DNA of 64,000 nt. Source: Eledone cirrhosa. Taxonomy: Eukaryota > Mollusca > Cephalopoda > Octopoda > Eledonidae. Under the pieces are notes generated by a model. The model was not told where the DNA came from. It made no database searches and was given only the letters and a program-made list of their open reading frames with translations. The number at the start of each line of letters is the position of its first letter. Positions within the stretch are counted from its first letter, which is position 1. Both the position numbers and the translations under genes were made by a program. Positions 22,563-36,078 of the stretch are shown in pieces. The stretch is taken from NCBI GenBank assembly GCA_964016885.1, contig OZ024759.1:28399649-28463648 (forward strand). Reading direction: 5' to 3'.

Positions 22563-25500
22563 TTATGTTTACAATAAAAATAGACAAACAATTTAATGAT
22601 AATATGAAATGAAAGTATTATTATTTATTAATAATATTTTTATTGTTTTCACTGCATTAACTTCTGAGTGTGACTTTGTTTTTCTTACTATTTTCTACTG
22701 TAAATGGCGGCTTAATTGGATTATTACTAAGGTTTACTGGATTGTGGTGTTTCTTTATTGTTTTATATTTCAATCAGTGGACATCAGGATAGCTTTCTAT
22801 ATACCTGGGATAAATGTAAAGAGTACTGATTTTCATCTGCAGTTCAATGGTGATGTCTTCTTATATTTTCATTTACTTCTGCAATACTGTATATTGTAGT
22901 CCTTTCATTTTTTTAAATATTTCTATCATGTCACTCGTTTGATATATCTCCCCGAAAGATATAGTTATTCGGAGCTTTACATTGGAATAGTGTACTACTA
23001 TTTAAATATTAGTCCTTTAAATATATATTTCTCTCATGTCCCCCCCCCCCCCACCCTCTTAGATTTATCTCCTCTAAATTTGCAATCCCTAAAGTTTAAC
23101 ATCTTTCTTCAGAAGACGATTTCTTAATAATTCTGGTGTTTTCTGTTTTGTTCTTTTCTGGATTCCTTCAATAGGTTCTCCGTATTTTCTGAAGTCGTCT
23201 GACCATGCCCCAAAACAATATTCTAGGTTGTATCACACATATCATTCAACTAGTGTTTTAGACCTCTCGACATTTAGCTAGGCAAAGGAATGTTTTATTA
23301 TTCCTATCATCTGAATTCCTTTTTTTTTTCTTCAACATGTTTAGCCATCTTTAAAATCATATTCATACATATTCACAATTCCTCGTGGAGGGGTATAAGA
23401 GACATGTATAAATATAGCTGCATATTACTACAAAATAACTTGAACCATATCGCGAAACATTTTGTAAAGTATCTCTGTAATTATTCTCATTTCGATTTTC
23501 TGTAGAATGTATTGACGTTTAAGATAGAGCCAATTGCCCTTCTTCTAATAATCTCTTTGTCCATTCCATGTTTAGTCTCACAAAATATTGTTAATGCAAG
23601 ATTTTGCTCTAATGTAATAAATGTTACTTTTAAAAGACCGAAGTTCTCAATGTTCTTCTTTCTCTTGTATATTGATATCTAAAGGATGACAAATGTATGC
23701 ATTATGTGATAGGGAGGGAAAAAGCCACGACCTTCTTCTCTCGTTACAGAAGGCTAATTGACAACGTCTTTCGCAGGAGTGACTAGTACTACTGCCTTTT
23801 ATATACCGTGACAACTGGAAAGACGTGACAAATAAGGATACACTCTGCTCTCCTTATCAACATTGTCCGAGTCTGAGGACCTTTCCTCCCTGGTTAAGGA
23901 GTGAGATAAAATATTAGGGATCAATCTCTAGCAATAATTTCATTAAATCATATTTAACCAGAGACTGTTATGTCGTGGTTGTTGCTATATTTTATAGTCG
24001 TGGTTTCAATGTTTAACAGCGGTTGTATAATTAGCTTTATCTAATTATTATCAAACAAAACAGATTTATATATTGTCGCCGTTGTACGTTAAAATCACAT
24101 ATATATTTATATACACACCAAGGATGGAGGGACGACGGAATTGAAAACCATTATTGCTGAGTACATCACGGCAAGATCTAATCTAATACACACACACACA
24201 CTCTCCCGTATATATTTAATAATCAGCTATGACCATGAAGAAGGTCCCTGTAGATCATCTGGTTGTAGGATCTAATGAACCCGAAAGAAAGTGAAAATAT
24301 ATTTTATGAAAGCCCCAGAAGAATAAATGTAAACATTGACCCGATTCTAGTAGAAATAACAATGAGAAAGCCATGAACGCCAGCACATCTATTTTGCTTG
24401 GAAATTGAAAGTAGGTTTATAAATATTAATTTTTTTCTTATGTTATTGTATCTGTTTCGTTGGCCTAATGGTAGGTGTTAGAGACTATGTAGACATAGAT
24501 GTGGTGTTCAATCTCAGTCCGAATCTGTACTATATATTTTTAAATTTAAATTTTTCTCTAGCAAAGTAAAAAAATGAAATTATTATCTATAGACTTTGAA
24601 TGAGATCGAAACCCAGAGCAGGTTCTCCACCGTCTCTAATACCTACCATTAGGCCACGGAGACAGATATAAAAACAGTGTGAAAATTAATATTTATAAAG
24701 TTACTTTTTTATTTTTGTTTTATACTATAAAAAAATATAATACGACACACTGCCAGTGATTGAACCCCGCACCTGGACCTCCACCGGCTCTTATACTTAC
24801 CACTAGGCTAAAGGGACGGTTACGGAAACTTACTGAAAATTGATATTTATAAACCTACTTTTTCATTACTAGAAAAAACCGGAAATGGAGAAAATTGAAA
24901 AACATCTTCTTTTTCTTCCTCTGATTTTTTTTTATCCAAAATTTCGATTTAAGTCAGAGACGAGTTATCGTTCGTGGCAAAAATCAGAGGAAGAAAAAGA
25001 AAAAGTTTTTCAATTTTCTCCACTTCCGGTTTTTTCTAGTATAGGTAAGTAAATATTAATTTTCAATGCATTTTTCTAACCGTCCCTGTGGCCTAATGGT
25101 AAGTACTAGAGACGGTGGAGATCCTGATTTAGGGTTCGATTTCCGTTAGGTTTTATACTAATAACTGCGTATTTGTTGCTTTTATTAAGTAAGATTTGAA
25201 CTAATAATGCTGTACTTTGTAGTAATGTCCCATATTATATTCAACATATTTTAATTAAAATTTGTTTTTTTTTATAAAAGAAAGAACAAAAAACCTTATT
25301 GAAATTAAGAAATGAATTTTATTCAGTAAAGTTGTTTTTATTTTGTTTTCACTTCATTAACTGCTGAATACGTCTTTTGTTTTTGTTTTTGATTCTTTCT
25401 AACCATTGTTTACTGCAAATGGTGACTGCAACGAAGCTGGATTATTACCAAGTTTCACTGGATGATTGTATTATTTTGTTGTCAGTGGACATCTGGACAT

Positions 25501-27080
25501 CTATCTAAATACCTGGAATAAACACAAGGTGTGTGTTTTACGTAACATTTCATTTTAATGTCTGATGTTCCTGTATATCACATTTAAAATGTAACCAATA
25601 AACAAGAGAGGGAGGCGACATCAAAATAAACCACACAGACGAGGTACGAATAATCTAAAATTAATTTTAACAAACTATAAACGATGTTTAAAGAGAGACA
25701 AACATTAAAAAAGGATTTCAAACAAACACGTAAACACAATTACAGCCATAATCTAATATGTGAAGATCAACATTTTTCACGATCGAAATAAAACTAAATA
25801 TGTAAAGTTTAGTGGCCCCTGATTTACTTGCTTTTAATTTCATTTTGATAATCTGTATTCTGTAGACATATATTTATGATTTTAATGATGAAATTTCCTC
25901 TTGTCTTTAAAAGATTATTACTTATAAAAATTATAATAGTCACCTCCTCATTCGAGGTAGCTTACCCACAGGGGTTCCTCAACTGGGCGATTTCAACTGT
26001 TGGGTGGGCGATGAGCAGCTGAACAGAAAATTGAGGGCCATTGGAAACTTTGGTGGCCGATATAGAATTTTGAGATTTAAGAAGGTATGCTACCCGAAAA
26101 CCTATTCAAGGAATATATGCAAAGAACCTGAATAAAAATCAGGAAGCTAATTGGGAAAATTAAACCAGGAACAAACATTTACGAAACATATTTGGTATAC
26201 TTTGGAATATTTACTATACAGGTGGCTGGTGGAATATTTTTCAAATGTTCTGGAGACAAGCCTCTTAGCTATATATCATAGTTCTTCAATCCTTCATCTT
26301 CCACAGTTGGTGAAGTATTTCGATTTGATATGACGATCGCAGAGTTAGATTTAGGACGTGGTGGCGTTCATGGCTTTCTTAGTGTTGTTACTAGAAAGGG
26401 TCGACTCTGTCTTTCACACTTCAGGTTTTTTCATGAATTAAATATCCATTTTCTTTCTGATCGGTCTAACAATGATTTGAACCTACAATGACTCCGTCTG
26501 TAATAATGTTCTCTTATTTGAAATATGCCATACCTAACTCCCGTGTCTGTGTGTGTGAAAAATATTCCAACTTAGAGCGACGTGCCCGTAAATTGTTTAG
26601 CCTGATTCCTATATATAGATAATGTGTAATATTTGAACCTTCATGGAGGGTCTTTGCCGTAATTTCCCGTAACTCCGACTAGAAGTCATTATGTAGTTTT
26701 TTCGTCCGTTAAAAATAATGATTAAAACAATTCTATATCCACAGTTCTATACACCTCTTCATCACATATTATATTATTTCCACCAATAACTACATTATAT
26801 CCTTAAATATGACACCAAGACATATAATTTGTAAATAAAAGATAAAATATTAAAACCTCAATTTTTAAATAATTTTACCCCACTTTTGTGTTCTCAGTGT
26901 TTAGATTAACCCATAATTTTATGATTTTGGAGCATATAACTTATAGTACCAGTCATGTACTGGGATCAATTTAACGGATTGGTTCCTCCCCGCAAATTAC
27001 TTGACTTTTGCCTAAGTAAGACATACTCACAGAATGTATCGTTGTATATGTATGAATGTATATATATATATTAGTATATT
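22563..27080 (+). repeat. Array unit, copy 6 (family A, one change in the palindrome stem)
   Basis: IR1 is at 24411-24704 and the IR2 core at 24868-25040. This is the only unit where I see a substitution in the IR2 stem: CCGGAAATGG instead of CCGGAAGTGG near 24879. Other private variants are TTTGAATGAG in IR1 near 24596 and CTCAATGTTC near 23645. The poly-C tract near 23040 is 13 long. Confidence 0.95.
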
Positions 27081-30000
27081 TTATGTTTACAATAAAAATA
27101 GACAAACAATTTAATGATAATATGAAATGAAAGTATTATTATTTATTAATAATATTTTTATTGTTTTCACTGCATTAACTTCTGAGTGTGACTTTGTTTT
27201 TCGTACTATTTTCTACTGTAATTGGATTATTACTAAGGTTTACTGGATTGTGGTGTTTCTTTATTGTTTTATATTTCAATCAGTGGACATCAGGATAGCT
27301 TTCTATATACCTGGGATAAATGTAAAGAGTACTGATTTTCATCTGCAGTTCAATGGTGATGTCTTCTTATATGTTCATTTACTTCTGCAATACTGTATAT
27401 TGTAGTCCTTTCATTTTTTTAAATATTTCTATCATGTCACTCGTTTGATATATCTCCCCGAAAGATATAGTTATTCAGAGCTTTACATTGGAATAGTGTA
27501 CTACTATTTAAATATTAGTCCTTTAAATATATATTTCTCTCATGTCCCCCCCCCCCCACCCTCTTAGATTTATCTCCTCTAAATTTGCAATCCCTAAAGT
27601 TTAACATCTTTCTTCAGAAGACGATTTCTTAATAATTCTGGTGTTTTCTGTTTTGTTCTTTTCTGGATTCCTTCAATAGGTTCTCCGTATTTTCTGAAGT
27701 CGTCTGACCATGCCCCAAAACAATATTCTAGGTTGTATCACACATATCATTCAACTAGTGTTTTAGACCTCTCGACATTTAGCTAGGCAAAGGAATGTTT
27801 TATTATTCCTATCATCTGAATTCCTTTTTTTTTTCTTCAACATGTTTAGCCATCTTTAAAATCATATTCATACATATTCACAATTCCTCGTGGAGGGGTA
27901 TAAGAGACATGTATAAATATAGCTGCATATTACTACAAAATAACTTGAACCATATCGCGAAACATTTTGTAAAGTATCTCTGTAATTATTCTCATTTCGA
28001 TTTTCTGTAGAATGTATTGACGTTTAAGATAGAGACAATTGCCCTTCTTCTAATAATCTCTTTGTCCATTCCATGTTTAGTCTCACAAAATATTGTTAAT
28101 GCAAGATTTTGCTCTAATGTAATAAATGTTACTTTTAAAAGACCGAAGTTCTCAATTTTCTTCTTTCTCTTGTATATTGATATCTAAAGGATGACAAATG
28201 TATGCATTATGTGATAGGGAGGGAAAAAGCCACGACCTTCTTCTCTCGTTACAGAAGGCTAATTGACAACGTCTTTCGCAGGAGTGACTAGTACTACTGC
28301 CTTTTATATACCGTGACAACTGGAAAGACGTGACAAATAAGGATACACTCTGCTCTCCTTATCAACATTGTCCGAGTCTGAGGACCTTTCCTCCCTGGTT
28401 AAGGAGTGAGATAAAATATTAGGGATCAATCTCTACTAATAATTTCATTAAATCATATTTAACCAGAGACTGTTATGTCGTGGTTGTTGCTATATTTTAT
28501 AGTCGTGGTTTCAATGTTTAACAGCGGTTGTATAATTAGCTTTATCTAATTATTATCAAACAAAACAGATTTATATATTGTCGCCGTTGTACGTTAAAAT
28601 CACATATATATTTATATACACACCAAGGATGGAGGGACGACGGAATTGAAAACCATTATTGCTGAGTACATCACGGCAAGATCTAATCTAATACACACAC
28701 ACACACTCTCCCGTATATATTTAATAATCAGCTATGACCATGAAGAAGGTCCCTGTAGATCATCTGGTTGTAGGATCTAATGAACCCGAAAGAAAGTGAA
28801 AATATATTTTATGAAAGCCCCAGAAGAATAAATGTAAACATTGACCCGATTCTAGTAGAAATAACAATGAGAAAGCCATGAACGCCAGCACATCTATTTT
28901 GCTTGGAAATTGAAAGTAGGTTTATAAATATTAATTTTTTTCTTATGTTCTTGTATCTGTTTCGTTGGCCTAATGGTAGGTGTTAGAGACTATGTAGACA
29001 TTGATGTGGTGTTCAATCTCAGTCCGAATCTGTACTATATATTTTTCTCTAGCAAAGTAAAAAAATGAAATTATTATCTATAGACTTTGACTGAGATCGA
29101 AACCCAGAGCAGGTTCTCCACCGTCTCTAATACCTACCATTAGGCCACGGAGACAGATATAAAAACAGTGTGAAAATTAATATTTATAAAGTTACTTTTT
29201 TATTTTTGTTTTATACTATAAAAAATATAATACGACACACTGCCAGTGATTGAACCCCGCACCTGGACCTCCACCGGCTCTTATACTTACCACTAGGCTA
29301 AAGGGACGGTTACGGAAACTTACTGAAAATTGATATTTATAAACCTACTTTTTCATTACTAGAAAAAACCGGAAGTGGAGAAAATTGAAAAACATCTTCT
29401 TTTTCTTCCTCTGATTTTTTTTTATCCAAAATTTCGATTTAAGTCAGAGACGAGTTATCGTTCGTGGCAAAAATCAGAGGAAGAAAAAGAAAAAGTTTTT
29501 CAATTTTCTCCACTTCCGGTTTTTTCTAGTATAGGTAAGTAAATATTAATTTTCAATGCATTTTTCTAACCGTCCCTGTGGCCTAATGGTAAGTACTAGA
29601 GACGGTGGAGATCCTGATTTAGGGTTCGATTTCCGTTAGGTTTTATACTAATAACTGCGTATTTGTTGCTTTTATTAAGTAAGATTTGAACTAATAATGC
29701 TGTACTTTGTAGTAATGTCCCATATTATATTCAACATATTTTAATTAAAATTTGTTTTTTTTTATAAAAGAAAGAACAAAAAACCTTATTGAAATTAAGA
29801 AATGAATTTTATTCAGTAAAGTTGTTTTTATTTTGTTTTCACTTCATTAACTGCTGAATACGTCTTTTGTTTTTGTTTTTGATTCTTTCTAACCATTGTT
29901 TACTGCAAATGGTGACTGCAACGAAGCTGGATTATTACCAAGTTTCACTGGATGATTGTATTATTTTGTCAGTGGACATCTGGACATCTATCTAAATACC

Positions 30001-31570
30001 TGGAATAAACACAAGGTGTGTGTTTTACGTAACATTTCATTTTAATGTCTGATGTTCCTGTATATCACATTTAAAATGTAACCAATAAACAAGAGAGGGA
30101 GGCGACATCAAAATAAACCACACAGACGAGGTACGAATAATCTAAAATTAATTTTAACAAACTATAAACGATGTTTAAAGAGAGACAAACATTAAAAAAG
30201 GATTTCAAACAAACACGTAAACACAATTACAGCCATAATCTAATATGTGAAGATCAACATTTTTCACGATCGAAATAAAACTAAATATGTAAAGTTTAGT
30301 GGCCCCTGATTTACATGCTTTTAATTTCATTTTGATAATCTGTATTCTGTAGACATATATTTATGATTTTAATGATGAAATTTCCTCTTGTCTTTAAAAG
30401 ATTATTACTTATAAAAATTATAATAGTCACCTCCTCATTCGAGGTAGCTTACCCACAGGGGTTCCTCAACTGGGCGATTTCAACTGTTGGGTGGGCGATG
30501 AGCAGCTGAACAGAAAATTGAGGGCCATTGGAAACTTGGGTGGCCGATATAGAATTTTGAGATTTAAGAAGTATTGCTACCCGAAAACCTATTCAAGGAA
30601 TATATGCAAAGAACCTGAATAAAAATCAGGAAGCTAATTGGTAAAATTAAACCAGGAACAAACATTTACGAAACATATTTGGTATACTTTGGAATATTTA
30701 CTATACAGGTGGCTGGTGGAATATTTTTCAAATGTTCTGGAGACAAGCCTCTTAGCTATATATCATAGTTCTTCAATCCTTCATCTTCCACAGTTGGTGA
30801 AGTATTTCGATTTGATATGACGATCGCAGAGTTAGATTTAGGACGTGGTGGCGTTCATGGCTTTCTTAGTGTTGTTACTAGAAAGGGTCGACTCTGTCTT
30901 TCACACTTCAGGTTTTTTCATGAATTAAATATCCATTTTCTTTCTGATCGGTCTAACAATGATTTGAACCTACAATGACTCCGTCTGTAATAATGTTCTC
31001 TTATTTGAAATATGCCATACCTAACTCCCGTGTCTGTGTGTGTGAAAAATATTCCAACTTAGAGCGACGTGCCCGTAAATTGTTTAGCCTGATTCCTATA
31101 TATAGATAATGTGTAATATTTGAACCTTCATGGAGGGTCTTTGCCGTAATTTCCCGTAACTCCGACTAGAAATCATTATGTAGTTTATTCGTCCGTTAAA
31201 AATAATGATTAAAACAATTCTATATCCACAGTTATATACACCTCTTCATCACATATATTATTTCCACCAATAACTACATTATATCCTTAAATATGACACC
31301 AAGACATATAATTTGTAAATAAAAGATAAAATATTAAAACCTCAATTTTTAAATAATTTTACCCCACCTTTGTGTTCTCAGTGTTTAGATTAACCCATAA
31401 TTTTATGATTTTGGAGCATATAACTTATAGTACCAGTCATATACTGGGATCAATTTAACGGATTGGTTCCTCCTCGCAAATTACTTGACTTTTGCCTAAG
31501 TAAGACATACTCACAGAATGTATCGTTGTATATGTATGAATGTATATATATATATATATATTAGTATATT
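27081..31570 (+). repeat. Array unit, copy 7 (family A/B chimera)
   Basis: The left part carries family A variants: ACTGTATATTGTAGTCC near 27391, ATGCATTATG near 28201 and CATGAAGAAGG near 28739. The right part carries family B variants: TGACTGAGATCG near 29088, TATAAAAAATATAA near 29217, AACTTGGGTGG near 30533 and GTCATATACTGG near 31437. The switch lies between about 28,746 and 29,041, an interval overlapping IR1 (28916-29195), which here lacks 14 bp at its centre. A 12 bp in-frame deletion in module A near 27221 and a short deletion near 29968 are private. The IR2 core is at 29358-29530. Confidence 0.95.
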
Positions 31571-34500
31571 TTATGTTTACAATAAAAATAGACAAACAAT
31601 TTAATGATAATATGAAATGAAAGTATTATTATTTATTAATAATATTTTTATTGTTTTCACTGCATTAACTTCTGAGTGTGACTTTGTTTTTCTTACTATT
31701 TTCTACTGTAAATGGCGGCTTAATTGGATTATTACTAAGGTTTACTGGATTGTGGTGTTTCTTTATTGTTTTATATTTCAATCAGTGGACATCAGGATAG
31801 CTTTCTATATACCTGGGATAAATGTAAAGAGTACTGACTTTCATCTGCAGTTCAATGGTGATGTCTTCTTATATTTTCATTTACTTCTGCAATATTGTAG
31901 TCTTTACATTATTTTAAATATTTCTATCATGTCACTCGTTTGATATATCTCCCCGAAAGATATAGTTATTCAGAGCTTTACATTGGAATACTGTACTACT
32001 ATTTAAATATTAGTCCTTTAAATATATATTTCTCTCATGTCCCCCCCCCCCCTCTTAGATTTATCTCCTCTAAATTTGCAATCCCTAAAGTTTAACATCT
32101 TTCTTCAGAAGACGATTTCTTAATAATTCTGGTGTTTTCTGTTTTGTTCTTTTCTGGATTCCTTCAATAGGTTCTCCGTATTTTCTGAAGTCGTCTGACC
32201 ATGCCCCAAAACAATATTCTAGGTTGTATCACACATATCATTCAACTAGTGTTTTAGACCTCTCGACATTTAGCTAGGCAAAGGAATGTTTTATTATTCC
32301 TATCATCTGAATTCCTTTTTTTTTTCTTCAACATGTTTAGCCATCTTTAAAATCATATTCATACATATTCACAATTCCTCGTGGAGGGGTATAAGAGACA
32401 TGTATAAATATAGCTGCATATTACTACAAAATAACTTGAACCATATCGCGAAACATTTTGTAAAGTATCTCTGTAATTATTCTCATTTCGATTTTCTGTA
32501 GAATGTATTGACGTTTAAGATAGAGACAATTGCCCTTCTTCTAATAATCTCTTTGTCCATTCCATGTTTAGTCTCACAAAATATTGTTAATGCAAGATTT
32601 TGCTCTAATGTAATAAATGTTACTTTTAAAAGACCGAAGTTCTCAATTTTCTTCTTTCTCTTGTATATTGATATCTAAAGGATAACAAATGTATGAATTA
32701 TGTGATAGGGATGAAAAAAGCCACGACCTTCTTCTCTCGTTACAGAAGGCTAACTGACAACGTCTTTCGCAGGAGTGACTAGTACTACTGCCTTTTATAT
32801 ACCGTGACAACTGGAAAGACGTGAAAAATAAGGATACACTCTGCTCTCCTTATCAACATTGTCCGAGTCTGAGGACCTTTCCTCCCTGGTTAAGGAGTGA
32901 GATAAAATATTAGGGATCAATCTCTAGCAATAATTTCATTAAATCATATTTAACCAGAGACTGTTATGTCGTGGTTGTTGCTATATTTTATAGTCGTGGT
33001 TTCAATGTTTAACAGCGGTTGTATAATTAGCTTTATCTAATTATTATCAAACAAAACAGATTTATATATTGTCGCCGTTGTACGTTAAAATCACATATAT
33101 ATTTATATACACACCAAGGATGGAGGGACGACGGAATTGAAAACCATTATTGCTGAGTACATCACGGCAAGATCTAATCTAATACACACACACACACTCT
33201 CCCGTATATATTTAATAATCAGCTATGACCATGAAAAAGGTCCCTGTAGATCATCTGGTTGTAGGATCTAATGAACCCGAAAGAAAGTGAAAATATATTT
33301 TATGAAAGCGCCAGAAGAATAAATGTAAACATTGACCCGATTCTAGTAGAAATAACAATGAGAAAGCCATGAACGCCAGCACATCTATTTTGCTTGGAAA
33401 TTGAAAGTAGGTTTATAAATATTAATTTTTTTCTTATGTTCTTGTATCTGTTTCGTTGGCCTAATGGTAGGTGTTAGAGACTATGTAGACATTGATGTGG
33501 TGTTCAATCTCAGTCCGAATCTGTACTATATATTTTTAAATTTAAATTTTTCTCTAGCAAAGTAAAAAAATGAAATTATTATCTATAGACTTTGACTGAG
33601 ATCGAAACCCAGAGCAGGTTCTCCACCGTCTCTAATACCTACCATTAGGCCACGGAGACAGATATAAAAACAGTGTGAAAATTAATATTTATAAAGTTAC
33701 TTTTCTATTTTTGTTTTATACTATAAAAAATATAATACGACACACTGCCAGTGATTGAACCCCGCACCTGGACCTCCACCGGCTCTTATACTTACCACTA
33801 GGCTAAAGGGACAGTTACGGAAACTTACTGAAAATTGATTTTTATAAACCTACTTTTTCATTACTAGAAAAAACCGGAAGTGGAGAAAATTGAAAAACAT
33901 CTTCTTTTTCTTCCTCTGATTTTTTTTTATCCAAAATTTCGATTTAAGTCAGAGACGAGTTATCGTTCGTGGCAAAAATCAGAGGAAGAAAAAGAAAAAG
34001 TTTTTCAATTTTCTCCACTTCCGGTTTTTTCTAGTATAGGTAAGTAAATATTAATTTTCAATGCATTTTTCTAACCGTCCCTGTGGCCTAATGGTAAGTA
34101 CTAGAGACGGTGGAGATCCTGATTTAGGGTTCGATTTCCGTTAGGTTTTATACTAATAACTGCGTATTTGTTGCTTTTATTAAGTAAGATTTGAACTAAT
34201 AATGCTGTACTTTGTAGTAATGTCCCATATTATATTCAACATATTTTAATTAAAATTTGTTTTTTTTTATAAAAGAAAGAACAAAAAACCTTATTGAAAT
34301 TAAGAAATGAATTTTATTCAGTAAAGTTGTTTTTATTTTGTTTTCACTTCATTAACTGCTGAATACGTCTTTTGTTTTTGTTTTTGATTCTTTCTAACCA
34401 TTGTTTACTGCAAATGGTGACTGCAACGAAGCTGGATTATTACCAAGTTTCACTGGATGATTGTATTATTTTGTTGTCAGTGGACATCTGGACATCTATC

Positions 34501-36078
34501 TAAATACCTGGAATAAACACAAGGTGTGTGTTTTACGTAACATTTCATTTTAATGTCTGATGTTCCTGTATATCACATTTAAAATGTAACCAATAAACAA
34601 GAGAGGGAGGCGACATCAAAATAAACCACACAGACGAGGTACGAATAATCTAAAATTAATTTTAACAAACTATAAACGATGTTTAAAGAGAGACAAACAT
34701 TAAAAAAGGATTTCAAACAAACACGTAAACACAATTACAGCCATAATCTAATATGTGAAGATCAACATTTTTCACGATCGAAATAAAACTAAATATGTAA
34801 AGTTTAGTGGCCCCTGATTTACTTGCTTTTAATTTCATTTTGATAATATGTATTCTGTAGACATATATTTATGATTTTAATGATGAAATTTCCTCTTGTC
34901 TTTAAAAGATTATTACTTATAAAAATTATAATAGTCACCTCCTCATTCGAGGTAGCTTACCCACAGGGGTTCCTCAACTGGGCGATTTCAACTGTTGGGT
35001 GGGCGATGAGCAGCTGAACAGAAAATTGAGGGCCATTGGAAACTTGGGTGGCCGATATAGAATTTTGAGATTTAAGAAGTATTGCTACCCGAAAACCTAT
35101 TCAAGGAATATATGCAAAGAACCTGAATAAAAATCAGGAAGCTAATTGGTAAAATTAAACCAGGAACAAACATTTACGAAACATATTTGGTATACTTTGG
35201 AATATTTACTATACAGGTGGCTGGTGGAATATTTTTCAAATGTTCTGGAGACAAGCCTCTTAGCTATATATCATAGTTCTTCAATCCTTCATCTTCCACA
35301 GTTGGTGAAGTATTTCGATTTGATATGACGATCGCAGAGTTAGATTCAGGACGTGGTGGCGTTCATGGCTTTCTTAGTGTTGTTACTAGAAAGGGTCGAC
35401 TCTGTCTTTCACACTTCAGGTTTTTTCATGAATTAAATATCCATTTTCTTTCTGATCGGTCTAACAATGATTTGAACCTACAATGACTCCGTCTGTAATA
35501 ATGTTCTCTTATTTGAAATATGCCATTCCTAACTCCCGTGTCTGTGTGTGTGAAAAATATTCCAACTTAGAGCGACGTGCCCGTAAATTGTTTAGCCTGA
35601 TTCCTATATATAGATAATGTGTAATATTTGAACCTTCATGGAGGGTCTTTGCCGTAATTTCCCGTAACTCCGACTAGAAATCATTATGTAGTTTATTCGT
35701 CCGTTAAAAATAATGATTAAAACAATTCTATATCCACAGTTATATACACCTCTTCATCACATATATTATTTCCACCAATAACTACATTATATCCTTAAAT
35801 ATGACACCAAGACATATAATTTGTAAATAAAAGATAAAATATTAAAACCTCAATTTTTAAATAATTTTACCCCACCTTTGTGTTCTCAGTGTTTAGATTA
35901 ACCCATAATTTTATGATTTTGGAGCATATAACTTATAGTACCAGTCATATACTGAGATCAATTTAACGGATTGGTTCCTCCTCGCAAATTACTTGACTTT
36001 TGCCTAAGTAAGACATACTCACAGAATGTATCGTTGTATATGTATGAATGTATATATATATATATATATTAGTATATT
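31571..36078 (+). repeat. Array unit, copy 8 (family B)
   Basis: Shares with copy 9 alone GTGAAAAATAAGG near 32821, AGCGCCAGAAG near 33307, GGGACAGTTACGG near 33808 and TAGATTCAGG near 35341. IR1 is at 33407-33700 and the IR2 core at 33863-34035. The poly-C tract at 32041 is 12 long and lacks the ACCC that follows it in family A. Confidence 0.95.
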
